From Rhodanobacter sp. (GTDB lineage: Bacteria > Pseudomonadota > Gammaproteobacteria > Xanthomonadales > Rhodanobacteraceae), in NCBI GenBank assembly GCA_022730295.1, contig DZCM01000017.1:1-34786 (forward strand): a DNA stretch of 34,786 nt, given 5' to 3'. Shown here piece after piece: positions 8,022 through 15,835 of this stretch (positions are counted from its first letter, which is position 1; each line of letters opens with the position of its first letter). Both the position numbers and the translations under genes were made by a program. The notes under the pieces are model-generated. The model saw only the letters and a program-made list of their open reading frames with translations. It ran no database searches and was not told where the DNA came from.

Positions 8022-8926
8022 ACGCGGCCGTGGTCAACATGGAACACGCTGCCGGCAGCGGTGACCGGATGGGCGTGGCGTTGCTGTTTTCGCTGATGCT
8101 GCACGCGATCCTGATCCTCGGCATCAGCTTCGGCTTCGCCAAGCCCGCGCCCAGCCTGCCGACGCTGGACGTCACCTTGATCAACACCTCGAACGCGGAA
8201 ACGCCCAGGAAGGCGGACTTCCTCGCGCAGGCCAACAATGCCGGCGGCGGCAACAGCGACAAGGCACACCGCCCCGGCGCGCCATTTTCCGGTCCCTTGC
8301 CGGTAACCCAGGCAGGTATCGCGCCGATCCCGATGATGCCGGCAGCGCCGCGCGAGCAAACTGCCAGCGGCGCACACGTGGTCATCACGCGTGGCGCGTC
8401 GCAACTGCAAGTAGCGCAACAACGCGATACGCGAGCTGAGCCCCACGCATCCGAACGGGTGGCGGCCATTCCGGTGAAGCAGCGGCTCGACGCGGCGCGG
8501 CTGGAACAGGAATGGCGCGAAGCGAAGGAGGCGTACGCGCGGCGTCCACGCAAACGCTATATCTCGGCCAACACACGCAGCGTGGCGGATGCCGCCTACC
8601 AGGTTGCGTGGGTGCATCACATCGAGCGCGTGGGCAACCTCAATTATCCGGATGCTGCGCGCCGGCGCGGCCTGCACGGCGACGTGATGCTGACGGTTGT
8701 GATCGATACGCATGGCCAGGTGCGCGGCGTGACCGTCAACACAAGTTCCGGCTATCCGGTGCTCGACAACGCGGCCATTCGCATCGTGCACCTTGCCGCC
8801 CCGTTCCCGCCGATCCCGCGCGAAAAGGACGCCTCCGGGCACCGCATTACCGAACTGTGGATCACCCGCGTATGGCAATTCCTGCCGGGCGACCACCTGC
8901 AGACCCGCGGTGTCCCGCCACCGTGA
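8018..8926 (+). CDS. TonB-like energy transducer (TonB3 type)
   Basis: 302 residues, with a short cytoplasmic lead, one membrane anchor at about 18-40, a long periplasmic linker and a C-terminal TonB domain (LNYPDAARRRGLHGDVMLTVVID, then SGYPVLDNAAIRIV and APFPPIP). TonB proteins pass energy from the inner membrane to outer-membrane receptors. In P. aeruginosa the gene at this same place, tonB3, is needed for normal twitching and pilus assembly, so a link to the adjacent pil genes is likely by analogy. The start GTG 8018 overlaps the gshB stop; ATG 8039 is an alternative. No exbB or exbD is nearby, and the linker is not strongly Pro-Lys repetitive as in classical TonB. Confidence 0.88.
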   Translation: MNAAVVNMEHAAGSGDRMGVALLFSLMLHAILILGISFGFAKPAPSLPTLDVTLINTSNAETPRKADFLAQANNAGGGNSDKAHRPGAPFSGPLPVTQAGIAPIPMMPAAPREQTASGAHVVITRGASQLQVAQQRDTRAEPHASERVAAIPVKQRLDAARLEQEWREAKEAYARRPRKRYISANTRSVADAAYQVAWVHHIERVGNLNYPDAARRRGLHGDVMLTVVIDTHGQVRGVTVNTSSGYPVLDNAAIRIVHLAAPFPPIPREKDASGHRITELWITRVWQFLPGDHLQTRGVPPP

Positions 8927-8943
8927 GCGACGCTGTGGCAGCG

Positions 8944-8949
8944 TACAAT
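8944..8949 (+). promoter_or_regulatory. TACAAT -10 element just upstream of yqgE
   Basis: TACAAT matches the sigma-70 -10 consensus at five of six positions and ends six bases before the yqgE ATG. Transcription starting 6-7 bases downstream would begin at or next to the start codon, giving a leaderless mRNA. No good -35 is seen. No Shine-Dalgarno sequence precedes the ATG, which agrees with leaderless translation. Confidence 0.4.
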
Positions 8950-8955
8950 GCCGCC

Positions 8956-9642
8956 ATGGCCAAACCACCCGCCAAATCCCCATCAGGGCGCCGTCCGCGT
9001 CGACCATCAGGCAAGGCGTCCGCGCGCAACAAAGCCCGGGTAGCCACCGCGGCGCCTGACTCGCTCTCCGCAGCCGCCGTGAACACCGCCTCGCTGACCG
9101 GGCATTTCCTGATCGCGATGCCGGGCATGGGCGATCCCAATTTCGCGCGCGGCATCACCTTCATCTGCCAGCACAGCGACGAAGGCGCGATGGGCCTGGT
9201 AGTGAACCGCCTTTCCGAATTCACGTTGGGCGACGTGCTGAAGCAGATGAACATGCCGTGCGAGCGCGAGACCGTCGCTGCTGCGCCCGTTCTGGTTGGC
9301 GGCCCGGTGCAACCCGAACGCGGCTTCGTGCTGCACCTATCCGACAAACACGAATGGGATTCCAGCTACCACGTCAACGACCTGGTTACCGTCACCACCT
9401 CGCGCGACATCCTTGCCGCGATGGCCGATGGCGACGGCCCACGACGTGCGCTGGTGGCGCTGGGCTATGCCGGGTGGGGCGCCGGCCAGCTTGAGCAGGA
9501 ACTGCGCGACAACGCGTGGCTCACGGTGGCAGCCGACGAACACATCCTGTTCGACACGGCCTTGGATGAACGCTGGAACGCCGCCGTGGCATCGGTCGGC
9601 ATCAATCCGGCCAACCTCACATCCTACTCCGGGCGCGCATGA
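8956..9642 (+). CDS. yqgE: YqgE/AlgH family protein with a basic N-terminal extension
   Basis: 228 residues. The conserved YqgE domain begins at about residue 46 with TGHFLIAMPGMGDPNFARG, then ICQHSDEGAMGLVVNR, GGPVQPERGFVLH and GYAGWGAGQLEQEL. The biochemical role is unknown; in Pseudomonas the homologue AlgH has been linked to alginate and virulence gene expression. The first ~40 residues are Lys/Arg/Pro/Ala-rich and extend beyond the usual ~187-residue protein. A GTG at 9079 would give the usual length of 187 residues, so the long start may be wrong, although ATG 8956 has a -10 element immediately upstream. The next gene, ruvX, overlaps its stop by four bases. Confidence 0.92.
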   Translation: MAKPPAKSPSGRRPRRPSGKASARNKARVATAAPDSLSAAAVNTASLTGHFLIAMPGMGDPNFARGITFICQHSDEGAMGLVVNRLSEFTLGDVLKQMNMPCERETVAAAPVLVGGPVQPERGFVLHLSDKHEWDSSYHVNDLVTVTTSRDILAAMADGDGPRRALVALGYAGWGAGQLEQELRDNAWLTVAADEHILFDTALDERWNAAVASVGINPANLTSYSGRA

Positions 9643-10061
9643 GCTGCGTGCTGGGCTTCGATTTTGGCCTACGCCGGATAGGCGTCGCCAGCGGCAATCA
9701 CATCAGCCAGTCCGCACGTCCATTGCCCATCCTGATGGTGAAAGCGGGCGAGCCCGACTGGGCACGTGTCGATACGCTGTTGGCCGAATGGAAGCCGGTC
9801 GCGCTGGTGGTCGGCCTGCCGCTGACGCTGGACGGCGGTGAACAGAAGATCACGCAAGCCGCGCGTGCGTTCGCCACGGTCCTGGGGAATCGCAGCAACC
9901 TGCCGGTGCATCTGGTCGACGAACGCCATACGTCACAGGAAGCCGCACGCCAATTTGCATCGCAGCGCAAGGCCGGCGCCGCGCGCCGCCGCGACGCGGC
10001 CAACATCGATTCACTGGCTGCGGCAGTTATCCTAGAAGGCTGGCTGTCGCAACCCCCCTGA
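9639..10061 (+). CDS. ruvX: RuvX/YqgF, RNase H-like Holliday junction resolvase or rRNA-processing nuclease
   Basis: 140 residues, RNase H fold. GFDFGLRRIGVA near the N-terminus carries the first acidic residue (Asp8), VVGLPLTLDGGE is the YqgF loop, and the VDERHTSQEA and IDSLAAAVIL motifs supply the remaining acidic residues. In E. coli this essential protein processes the 5' end of 16S rRNA; a resolvase activity has also been proposed. The ATG overlaps the yqgE stop as ATGA, the usual coupling of this pair. pyrB begins eight bases downstream. Confidence 0.95.
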   Translation: MSCVLGFDFGLRRIGVASGNHISQSARPLPILMVKAGEPDWARVDTLLAEWKPVALVVGLPLTLDGGEQKITQAARAFATVLGNRSNLPVHLVDERHTSQEAARQFASQRKAGAARRRDAANIDSLAAAVILEGWLSQPP

Positions 10062-10069
10062 GTGCGCCC

Positions 10070-10981
10070 ATGCACCATCTGCTGACCCTCGAGCATCTCG
10101 ACCGTACCGCGATCACCGGCCTGCTTGACCGCGCGGAAGGGTTCCGCCGCGACGGCGCGCCGCGCGACCTGCTGCTTGGCCGCACCGTGCTCACCCTGTT
10201 CTTCGAACATTCAACCCGCACCCGCACATCGTTCGTGCTGGCAGCCAAGCGCCTCGGCGCGGACAACGTCAACTTCGACCTGTCGCACTCATCCACCAGC
10301 AAGGGCGAAAGCCTGCTCGACACCCTGCACACGCTGGAGGCCATGGGGCTCGACGCGTTGGTGGTTCGGCACAATGAAAACGGCATGCCGAAATATCTCG
10401 CCGACCACGCGACGACGAACGTCGCCGTCGTCAATGCCGGCGACGGCACCCATGCGCATCCGACACAAGGCTTGCTGGATGCGCTGACGATTCGCCAGCG
10501 GCGCCCGGATCTGGAAAACCTGCGGATCACGATTTGCGGCGACATCCGCCACTCGCGCGTCGCACGCTCGGACGCACAAGCGCTGCACGCGCTCGGCGTC
10601 AACGACATCCGCTTGTGCGCGCCGGCCGCGATGCTGCCGCAAACGTTGAGCGAATTTCCCGGCTGCGCGACCAGCGAAGACTTCGATGCCGCAATCGGCG
10701 GCAGCGACGTGGTGATCATGTTGCGCATCCAGAAGGAGCGCATGGCTGCCGCGCAGTTCCCCAACGCCGCCGACTACCACGCCCGCTACGGACTCGATGC
10801 CCGCAGGCTCGCGTTGGCCGCGACGGATTGCCAGGTATTGCACCCCGGTCCGATCAACCGCGGCATCGAGATCGCGGCGGAAGTCGCCGATGGCCCGCAA
10901 TCCCGGATACTGGACCAGGTCGCCAACGGCGTGGCGGTGCGCATGGCCGTGCTAACTGACCTGCTCACGCCACCTGCATAA
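10070..10981 (+). CDS. pyrB: Aspartate carbamoyltransferase catalytic chain
   Basis: Second step of pyrimidine synthesis: carbamoyl phosphate plus aspartate to carbamoyl aspartate. 303 residues. The carbamoyl phosphate site STRTRTS is at 48-54, the catalytic-loop motif SSTSKGES at 74-81, HPTQGLLD at 130-137, and LHPGPINRGIEI near the C-terminus. It is the fourth gene of the run following gshB and starts eight bases after ruvX. In Pseudomonas pyrR separates these two genes; here there is none. No pyrI regulatory chain or pyrC-like gene follows. Confidence 0.96.
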   Translation: MHHLLTLEHLDRTAITGLLDRAEGFRRDGAPRDLLLGRTVLTLFFEHSTRTRTSFVLAAKRLGADNVNFDLSHSSTSKGESLLDTLHTLEAMGLDALVVRHNENGMPKYLADHATTNVAVVNAGDGTHAHPTQGLLDALTIRQRRPDLENLRITICGDIRHSRVARSDAQALHALGVNDIRLCAPAAMLPQTLSEFPGCATSEDFDAAIGGSDVVIMLRIQKERMAAAQFPNAADYHARYGLDARRLALAATDCQVLHPGPINRGIEIAAEVADGPQSRILDQVANGVAVRMAVLTDLLTPPA

Positions 10982-11017
10982 TCCGCGTTTCAACCCAGGG
11001 AACCAGGAGAATCAACC

Positions 11018-12700
11018 ATGCGTCCAGTCCTGCGCCAGGCCGTCCTCGCAACAGCCTGCCTTTCCGCGCTCGTGCTTGCCGGTTGCGGCGAGCAAGTTGC
11101 CTCGAACGCGCCCATTACCTACGCGCCCGCTGACACACCGTACCTGTTCGCGAATTTCAAGCCTGCGCCCGCGGATGCGGCGGCGGCATGGGGTGGCGCG
11201 AACTATGCCACCACCGGGATGCGCGTCCAGCAACTCTCCGACATGGCACAACAAGTCGGGCAGAAAGATCCGACGCTCGCTTCGATCCTGACCGCCATCC
11301 ACGACGAGCTTGCGAACGTCCACAGCAACCAGGAATTGCTGCAGACACTCGGATTTTCGCGTTCCGCGCTGATGGCTTTCTACGGCATTGGTGACGTACC
11401 GGTTGCGCGTGTCGAGCTGGCTTCGCCCGACGCTTTCAAGGCGTTCTGGGCGCGCGTCGAAAAGCGTGCGGGGATCAGCACCCCGACCGCCACCCTTGGC
11501 AGCCAGGAGTATTGGGTCATTGGCGGCAGTAGCGCCAAGGCACACCTGCTGGTGGCGGTGGAAGGCAAGCAACTCGTCGCCACGATCGCGCCGGCCAACG
11601 CCAGCCAGGACCTGCTGAAACAACTGCTGGGCCTGACCAAACCCGCGAACAATGCCTCCGATCGGCTCGCCCGCATCAACAGCGCTCACGGTTACAGCGA
11701 TTTCGGCTCGGGCTATGTTGATCTCCCCAAGTTGTTCGCCAACCTGTTCGACGGCAAGGACGCGGTCACCCAGGAATTCGCCAAGGATCTCGGCAACAGT
11801 GCGCTGGCCAACCCGGCATGCGCCAGTGAATTCGCGGCGCTTGCAAATCAGGCGCCACTCGCCAGCCTCGGTATCCATACCTACACCGCACAGGAAATGC
11901 GCAGCAGCCTTGACATCGAACTCTCGCCGTCGCTGGCGGGCGCACTGGCCGCGTTGAAGCAACCCGTCGCCGGCATGGATGCGAAGTCCGACGATTCGAT
12001 GTTTGATCTGGTGCTGGCGCTGCCGCTGCAGAAGTGGCAGGCGTTCCTCCAGGGCCGCGCCAAGGCCGCGGCCGAAAAGACCTACCAATGCCCGGCCCTG
12101 CAGTCGTTGAACAAGTTCGCGCAAACGGCCGCCAATCCGCCCGTGCAGATGCCACCCGAGGCGGCCTCGCTGCTGGGCGTGCGTTTCGTACTGGACAAGT
12201 GGGAAGCCGGCCCGCAGATCGCCGCGCGCGTGCTGGTCGCCAGCTCCAACCCCGCCGAACTGGCGCAGAAGGTCCAGCAGACTGCGCCACAGTTTGCGCT
12301 GAAGACCATCGGCACCGATGGCAAGCCGGTGGCGTTCGACCTGCCGCCACGCATGCAGGCGATGCTGGGCGGCGGCAACCAGGGCTGGATCGCTGCCGAT
12401 TCGCACTCGCTTGCGGCGGGCGTGGGCGACGGCGAAGATGCGAAACTCGCCGCGGCCCTCGGCGCCCCTGCCGGCAACGGCGACACCCTGCTGCGCGTGC
12501 ACGTCGACGGCAAAATGTATGGCGTGCTGGCCAGCTGGATTGGCCGTTTCGCCGCGATGGTGCCGGCCGGGCAACAAGCCAGCATGCAACGTGTGGTTAC
12601 CATGTTTCAGCAGATGGGCAAGGTCATCGCATCAGGTGACATGAGCGTGACGCTGGATGCCAAGTCCCTGCATATCGAATCGGACGCCAAGCATCGCTGA
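11018..12700 (+). CDS. Uncharacterised periplasmic lipoprotein, 560 residues
   Basis: No family recognised. The first 23 residues form a lipoprotein signal with lipobox LAGC (Cys23), so the mature 538-residue chain is probably anchored in the outer or inner membrane facing the periplasm. Residue +2 after Cys is Gly, not Asp, so an inner-membrane retention signal is absent. The mature protein has no membrane segments and several Ala/Gln-rich helical stretches. Two halves show a similar style (substrate-free alpha/beta pattern such as YWVIGGSSAKAHLLVAVEG and GWIAADSHSLAAGVGDGEDA), suggesting an internal duplication. The start has AGGAG seven bases upstream. It lies 36 bases after pyrB and ends before a perfect terminator, so it may be co-transcribed with pyrB. 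Confidence 0.85.
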   Translation: MRPVLRQAVLATACLSALVLAGCGEQVASNAPITYAPADTPYLFANFKPAPADAAAAWGGANYATTGMRVQQLSDMAQQVGQKDPTLASILTAIHDELANVHSNQELLQTLGFSRSALMAFYGIGDVPVARVELASPDAFKAFWARVEKRAGISTPTATLGSQEYWVIGGSSAKAHLLVAVEGKQLVATIAPANASQDLLKQLLGLTKPANNASDRLARINSAHGYSDFGSGYVDLPKLFANLFDGKDAVTQEFAKDLGNSALANPACASEFAALANQAPLASLGIHTYTAQEMRSSLDIELSPSLAGALAALKQPVAGMDAKSDDSMFDLVLALPLQKWQAFLQGRAKAAAEKTYQCPALQSLNKFAQTAANPPVQMPPEAASLLGVRFVLDKWEAGPQIAARVLVASSNPAELAQKVQQTAPQFALKTIGTDGKPVAFDLPPRMQAMLGGGNQGWIAADSHSLAAGVGDGEDAKLAAALGAPAGNGDTLLRVHVDGKMYGVLASWIGRFAAMVPAGQQASMQRVVTMFQQMGKVIASGDMSVTLDAKSLHIESDAKHR

Positions 12701-12740
12701 TCCAGTTGTGACATGGCGCTGTGCACGCACAGCGCCCGGC

Positions 12741-12777
12741 AAGCAAAACCCCCGGTGACAAGCCGGGGGTTTTGCTT
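12741..12777. terminator. Bidirectional intrinsic terminator
   Basis: A perfect 15-base stem (AAGCAAAACCCCCGG with CCGGGGGTTTTGCTT) surrounds the seven-base loop TGACAAG. The T-rich strand of each arm gives a U-run in both directions. It separates the plus-strand lipoprotein gene from the convergent minus-strand NTF2-like gene. Confidence 0.92.
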
Positions 12778-12838
12778 TGTCAGGCGATCCGCGGGTTCGC
12801 CCGGCGCGTTCGCTTGCGCGGCGCAGGCGTGTCGTGGG

Positions 12839-13348
12839 TCAATCGCCAACAGTCGGTGCCGCGGGGAACGGATGTTCGGGCTTGCTCAGGGTGTTCTGAA
12901 ACACGGCGATCCGCCAGTGCCCGGATTGCCGGGTCAGCACCAGCGTCTGGATGCCGACCTCGGGTGGCTGCATTCCCAGCGGCGTCTTCGCACCGGTCAT
13001 GGTCCAGCGCGCGTGCGCGACGGCGATGTCCGGTTCCAGGAATTTCACCTCAACGCCGGTGAAAGTGAGCTTGCTGTCGCGAAAGATTGATGAGAATGCG
13101 CGGGTGAGTTTCTGCTGCATCTCGGCGCGGCTTTTCCACCACCAGCCGGCGATGTTGATCACGTCGCAATCAGACGTGAACAAAGCCGAGTAAGCCGCGG
13201 CGTCATGACGATTCCACGCATCGGCCTGTTGCACGGCAACTGCGCGAACCGCCACCGTATCGCTCGCTTCGTCCGCATGGACGCTTGACGCGAACGCGAG
13301 GCCACCCAACATCCACGCCACAGCGACAAAACACACCGATACTTTCAT
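12839..13348 (-). CDS. Exported NTF2-like (SnoaL/DUF4440 type) protein
   Basis: 169 residues with a cleavable signal peptide (cut after about residue 25, SSVHA). The mature domain has the pattern of NTF2-like proteins that use a cone-shaped fold: VQQADAWNRHDAAAYSALFTSD, then ITGWWWKSRAEM-type loop (here INIAGWWWKSRAEM) and the strand-rich end VLTRQSGHWRIAVFQNT. Related proteins are annotated as SgcJ/EcaC-type or DUF4440; no reaction can be assigned. AGGAGGT lies six bases before the ATG, a near-ideal ribosome binding site. It begins 40 bases after pilU and could be read with it. Confidence 0.82.
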   Translation of the reverse strand: MKVSVCFVAVAWMLGGLAFASSVHADEASDTVAVRAVAVQQADAWNRHDAAAYSALFTSDCDVINIAGWWWKSRAEMQQKLTRAFSSIFRDSKLTFTGVEVKFLEPDIAVAHARWTMTGAKTPLGMQPPEVGIQTLVLTRQSGHWRIAVFQNTLSKPEHPFPAAPTVGD

Positions 13349-13388
13349 GACGACCTCCTGCGCGCCCGCGCGTTGACAGTGAGTTTAC

Positions 13389-14537
13389 CTACAGCCGGTG
13401 CCCGGTTTCCCGCGTTTCGATCAACTCCACGTCGCCCAAGCCCTGCGACAGCGAATGCGCGTCGCCGCCTTGGGCCAGCTTGATCGCAAGGCGCACTTCA
13501 TTGGCCGAGTCGGCGTAGCGCAAGGCGTCTTCGTAGCTGACGTGGCCCTGGTGGTACAGCTCGACCAGGTTCTGGTCGAAGGTGCACATGCCGAGGTTGG
13601 CGGACTGCTTCATCACGTCCTTGATCTTGTGGATCTCGCCCTTGCGGATGTAATCCTGGATCAACGGGGTGCCGATCATCACCTCCATCGACACCCAGCG
13701 GCCCTTGCCGTCCGGCGTCGGGATCAACTGCTGCGCGATCACACCCTTCAGGTTCAGCGACAGGTCCATGTACAACTGTTCGCGCACGTCTTCGGGGAAG
13801 AAGTGGATGATGCGCTCCAGCGCCTGATTGGCGTTGTTGGCATGCAAGGTGCACAGCACCAAGTGGCCGGTCTCGGAGAAGTGCATCGCGTATTCCATCG
13901 TCTCGCGGGTACGCACCTCACCGATCAGGATCACGTCGGGCGCCTGGCGCAGCGTGTTCTTGAGCGCGTTCTCCCAACTGTCGGTGTCGATGCCGAGTTC
14001 GCGCTGGGTGATGATGCAGCCTTCGTGCTTGTGCACGTATTCGATCGGATCCTCGATGGTGATGATGTGGCCGGTCGAGTTCTGGTTGCGGTAACCCACC
14101 ATCGCCGCCAGTGACGTTGATTTGCCGGCGCCGGTGGCGCCGACGAAGATCACGATGCCGCGCTTGGTCATCGCCAGCTGCTTGACGATCGGCAGCAGGT
14201 TCAATTCCTCGATGGTGGGGATCTTCGACTCGATGCGACGCAGCACCATGCCGACGCAATTGCGCTGGTAGAAGCACGACACGCGGAAGCGCCCGACGCC
14301 GGACACGCCGATCGCAAACTGGCACTCGTGGGTCTTTTCGAACTCTTCGCGCTGGATCGGGTTCATCACGTTCAGCACCATGTCACGCGATTCCTGCGCG
14401 GACAGTGGCGTCTGGGTGATCGGCACGATGCGCCCATTGACCTTGATGGATGGCGCAACACCGGCCGTGATGAAAAGGTCGGATGCCTTCTTGTGCACCA
14501 TCAGTTTGAGGAAAGCACTGAAATCGACTGAACTCAT
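13389..14537 (-). CDS. pilU: PilU, PilT-dependent retraction ATPase
   Basis: Cytoplasmic hexameric ATPase of the secretion-ATPase family that assists PilT in pilus retraction. 382 residues. Walker A GATGAGKS is at 133-140, the Asp box is TIEDPIEYVHKHEG, Walker B is ILIGEVRTRETM, and the His box is GHLVLCTLHANNA. The N-terminal domain begins KASDLFITAGVAPSIKVNGR. Replacement of the PilT pattern GPTGSGKST by GATGAGKST, and the extra ~37 residues at the C-terminus, identify PilU. ATG 14537 is preceded by GAGGG at seven bases; a start at 14615 would add 26 residues. It follows pilT after 85 bases containing two hairpins. Confidence 0.95.
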   Translation of the reverse strand: MSSVDFSAFLKLMVHKKASDLFITAGVAPSIKVNGRIVPITQTPLSAQESRDMVLNVMNPIQREEFEKTHECQFAIGVSGVGRFRVSCFYQRNCVGMVLRRIESKIPTIEELNLLPIVKQLAMTKRGIVIFVGATGAGKSTSLAAMVGYRNQNSTGHIITIEDPIEYVHKHEGCIITQRELGIDTDSWENALKNTLRQAPDVILIGEVRTRETMEYAMHFSETGHLVLCTLHANNANQALERIIHFFPEDVREQLYMDLSLNLKGVIAQQLIPTPDGKGRWVSMEVMIGTPLIQDYIRKGEIHKIKDVMKQSANLGMCTFDQNLVELYHQGHVSYEDALRYADSANEVRLAIKLAQGGDAHSLSQGLGDVELIETRETGHRL

Positions 14538-14570
14538 GGCGTTGCCCTCGGGACGCGCACTTGAAACTGG

Positions 14571-14607
14571 ATCCCGGCTCGTCGCACATCCATGTGCCGG
14601 CCGGGAT
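14571..14607 (-). other. Nested hairpin between pilT and pilU
   Basis: ATCCCGGC (14571-14578) pairs perfectly with GCCGGGAT (14600-14607), and inside it GCACAT pairs with ATGTGC around a two-base loop. It lies in the pilT-pilU gap, next to a second hairpin over the pilT stop. There is no U-run, so complete termination is unlikely. Confidence 0.6.
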
Positions 14608-14625
14608 GACGACATCCTGTCGTCA
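14607..14625 (-). other. Hairpin over the pilT stop codon
   Basis: TGACGACA and TGTCGTCA form a perfect eight-base stem with a three-base loop; the pilT stop codon is part of the stem. Directly adjacent to the nested hairpin. Such a stem could protect the pilT 3' end from exonucleases after cleavage, or reduce read-through into pilU. Confidence 0.6.
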
Positions 14626-15660
14626 CTTGAACGTTTCTTTCACCTTGGCCCGCGCCATTGCATCCTGGCGCGTAATCAAGCCACGCCGCACGAGATCCTG
14701 CAGGCACTGGTCCATGGTCTGCATGCCGAATTGCTGGCCGGTCTGGATGGACGAATACATTTGCGCAACCTTGTCTTCGCGGATCAGGTTGCGCACGGCC
14801 GGGATGCCGACCATGATTTCCCACGCCGGAATACGCCCTCCACCGACCTTCTTCAAAAGAGTCTGGGTGATGACTGCGCGCAGTGATTCGGACAGCATCG
14901 AGCGCACCATGGCCTTTTCGCCGCCCGGGAACACGTCGATGATGCGGTCGATGGTCTTGGCGGCCGAATTGGTGTGCAGCGTCGCGAACACCAGGTGTCC
15001 GGTTTCCGCTGCGGTAAGTGCGAGGCGGATGGTCTCGATGTCGCGCATTTCACCGACCAGGATGTAGTCCGGATCTTCGCGCAAGGCCGAGCGCAGGGCT
15101 TCGTTGAAGCCGTGCGTATCACGGTGCACCTCGCGCTGGTTGATCACGCATTTTTGCGCGGTATGCACGAACTCGATCGGATCCTCGATGGAGAGGATGT
15201 GCCCGTAGTGGTTCTTGTTGACGTGGTCGACCATCGCCGCAAGTGTCGTGGACTTGCCGGAGCCGGTCGGCCCGGTCACAAGGATCAGGCCCTGTGGCTG
15301 GTCGATCAGTTCCTTGAAAATCTTGGGCGTAGCCAGGTCTTCCAGCGTCCACACTTCGGCCGGAATGGTACGGAACACCGCACCCGCGCCGCGATTCTGG
15401 TTGAACGCGTTGACGCGGAAGCGCGCCAGTCCGGGAATCTCGAACGAGAAATCGACCTCGAGGAATTCCTCGTAATCGCGCCGCTGCTTGTCCGACATGA
15501 TGTCGTACACCAGCGAGTGCACCTGCTTGTGTTCGAGTGCAGGCAGGTTGATGCGGCGAATGTCGCCGTCCACGCGGATCATCGGCGGCAAGCCGGCCGA
15601 CAAATGCAAATCCGAGGCCTTGTTCTTGACCGAAAAGGCGAGCAGCTCGGCGATATCCAT
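14623..15660 (-). CDS. pilT: PilT, type IV pilus retraction ATPase
   Basis: Hexameric motor that depolymerises the pilus and powers twitching. 345 residues, the usual size. Walker A GPTGSGKST is at 130-138, the Asp box is SIEDPIEFVHTAQKC, Walker B is ILVGEMRD (Glu204), the His box is GHLVFATLHTNSA (His222, His229), and the C-terminal AIRNLIRE-type retraction motif is AVRNLIRED. The start is ATG 15660 with GGAGGGGG directly upstream. It is the first gene of the pilT-pilU unit, convergent with nothing: upstream lies a 175-base gap and then the 3' end of a histidine kinase gene in the same direction. Confidence 0.97.
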   Translation of the reverse strand: MDIAELLAFSVKNKASDLHLSAGLPPMIRVDGDIRRINLPALEHKQVHSLVYDIMSDKQRRDYEEFLEVDFSFEIPGLARFRVNAFNQNRGAGAVFRTIPAEVWTLEDLATPKIFKELIDQPQGLILVTGPTGSGKSTTLAAMVDHVNKNHYGHILSIEDPIEFVHTAQKCVINQREVHRDTHGFNEALRSALREDPDYILVGEMRDIETIRLALTAAETGHLVFATLHTNSAAKTIDRIIDVFPGGEKAMVRSMLSESLRAVITQTLLKKVGGGRIPAWEIMVGIPAVRNLIREDKVAQMYSSIQTGQQFGMQTMDQCLQDLVRRGLITRQDAMARAKVKETFK

Positions 15661-15787
15661 GTACCCCCTCCTGAAGTCGCGTTACCGTGCCTGCAGCAGG
15701 CGCTGGCCCGGTCTCACTTTGCCCCACCGCGGCGTTCGCCGCAAGTCCATTCGGGCAGCATCCGCGCGGCCCTGCGGGGGGACCCGT

Positions 15788-15793
15788 AGTATA
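15788..15793 (-). promoter_or_regulatory. TATACT -10 element upstream of pilT
   Basis: TATACT (five of six to consensus on the minus strand) is the best -10 in the 175-base gap upstream of pilT. It would give a leader of about 120 bases. No convincing -35 lies 16-18 bases further upstream, so an activator may be needed or the call may be wrong. Confidence 0.35.
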
Positions 15794-15835
15794 CCCCTGC
15801 CGGGCGAATGCCTGCGCCCACTCGCGCTGGCCGGA

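Noticed and set aside
11012-12589. 525-codon minus-strand frame opposite the lipoprotein gene
   Set aside because: The plus-strand gene has a ribosome binding site, lipobox and downstream terminator; the antisense frame shows none of these.
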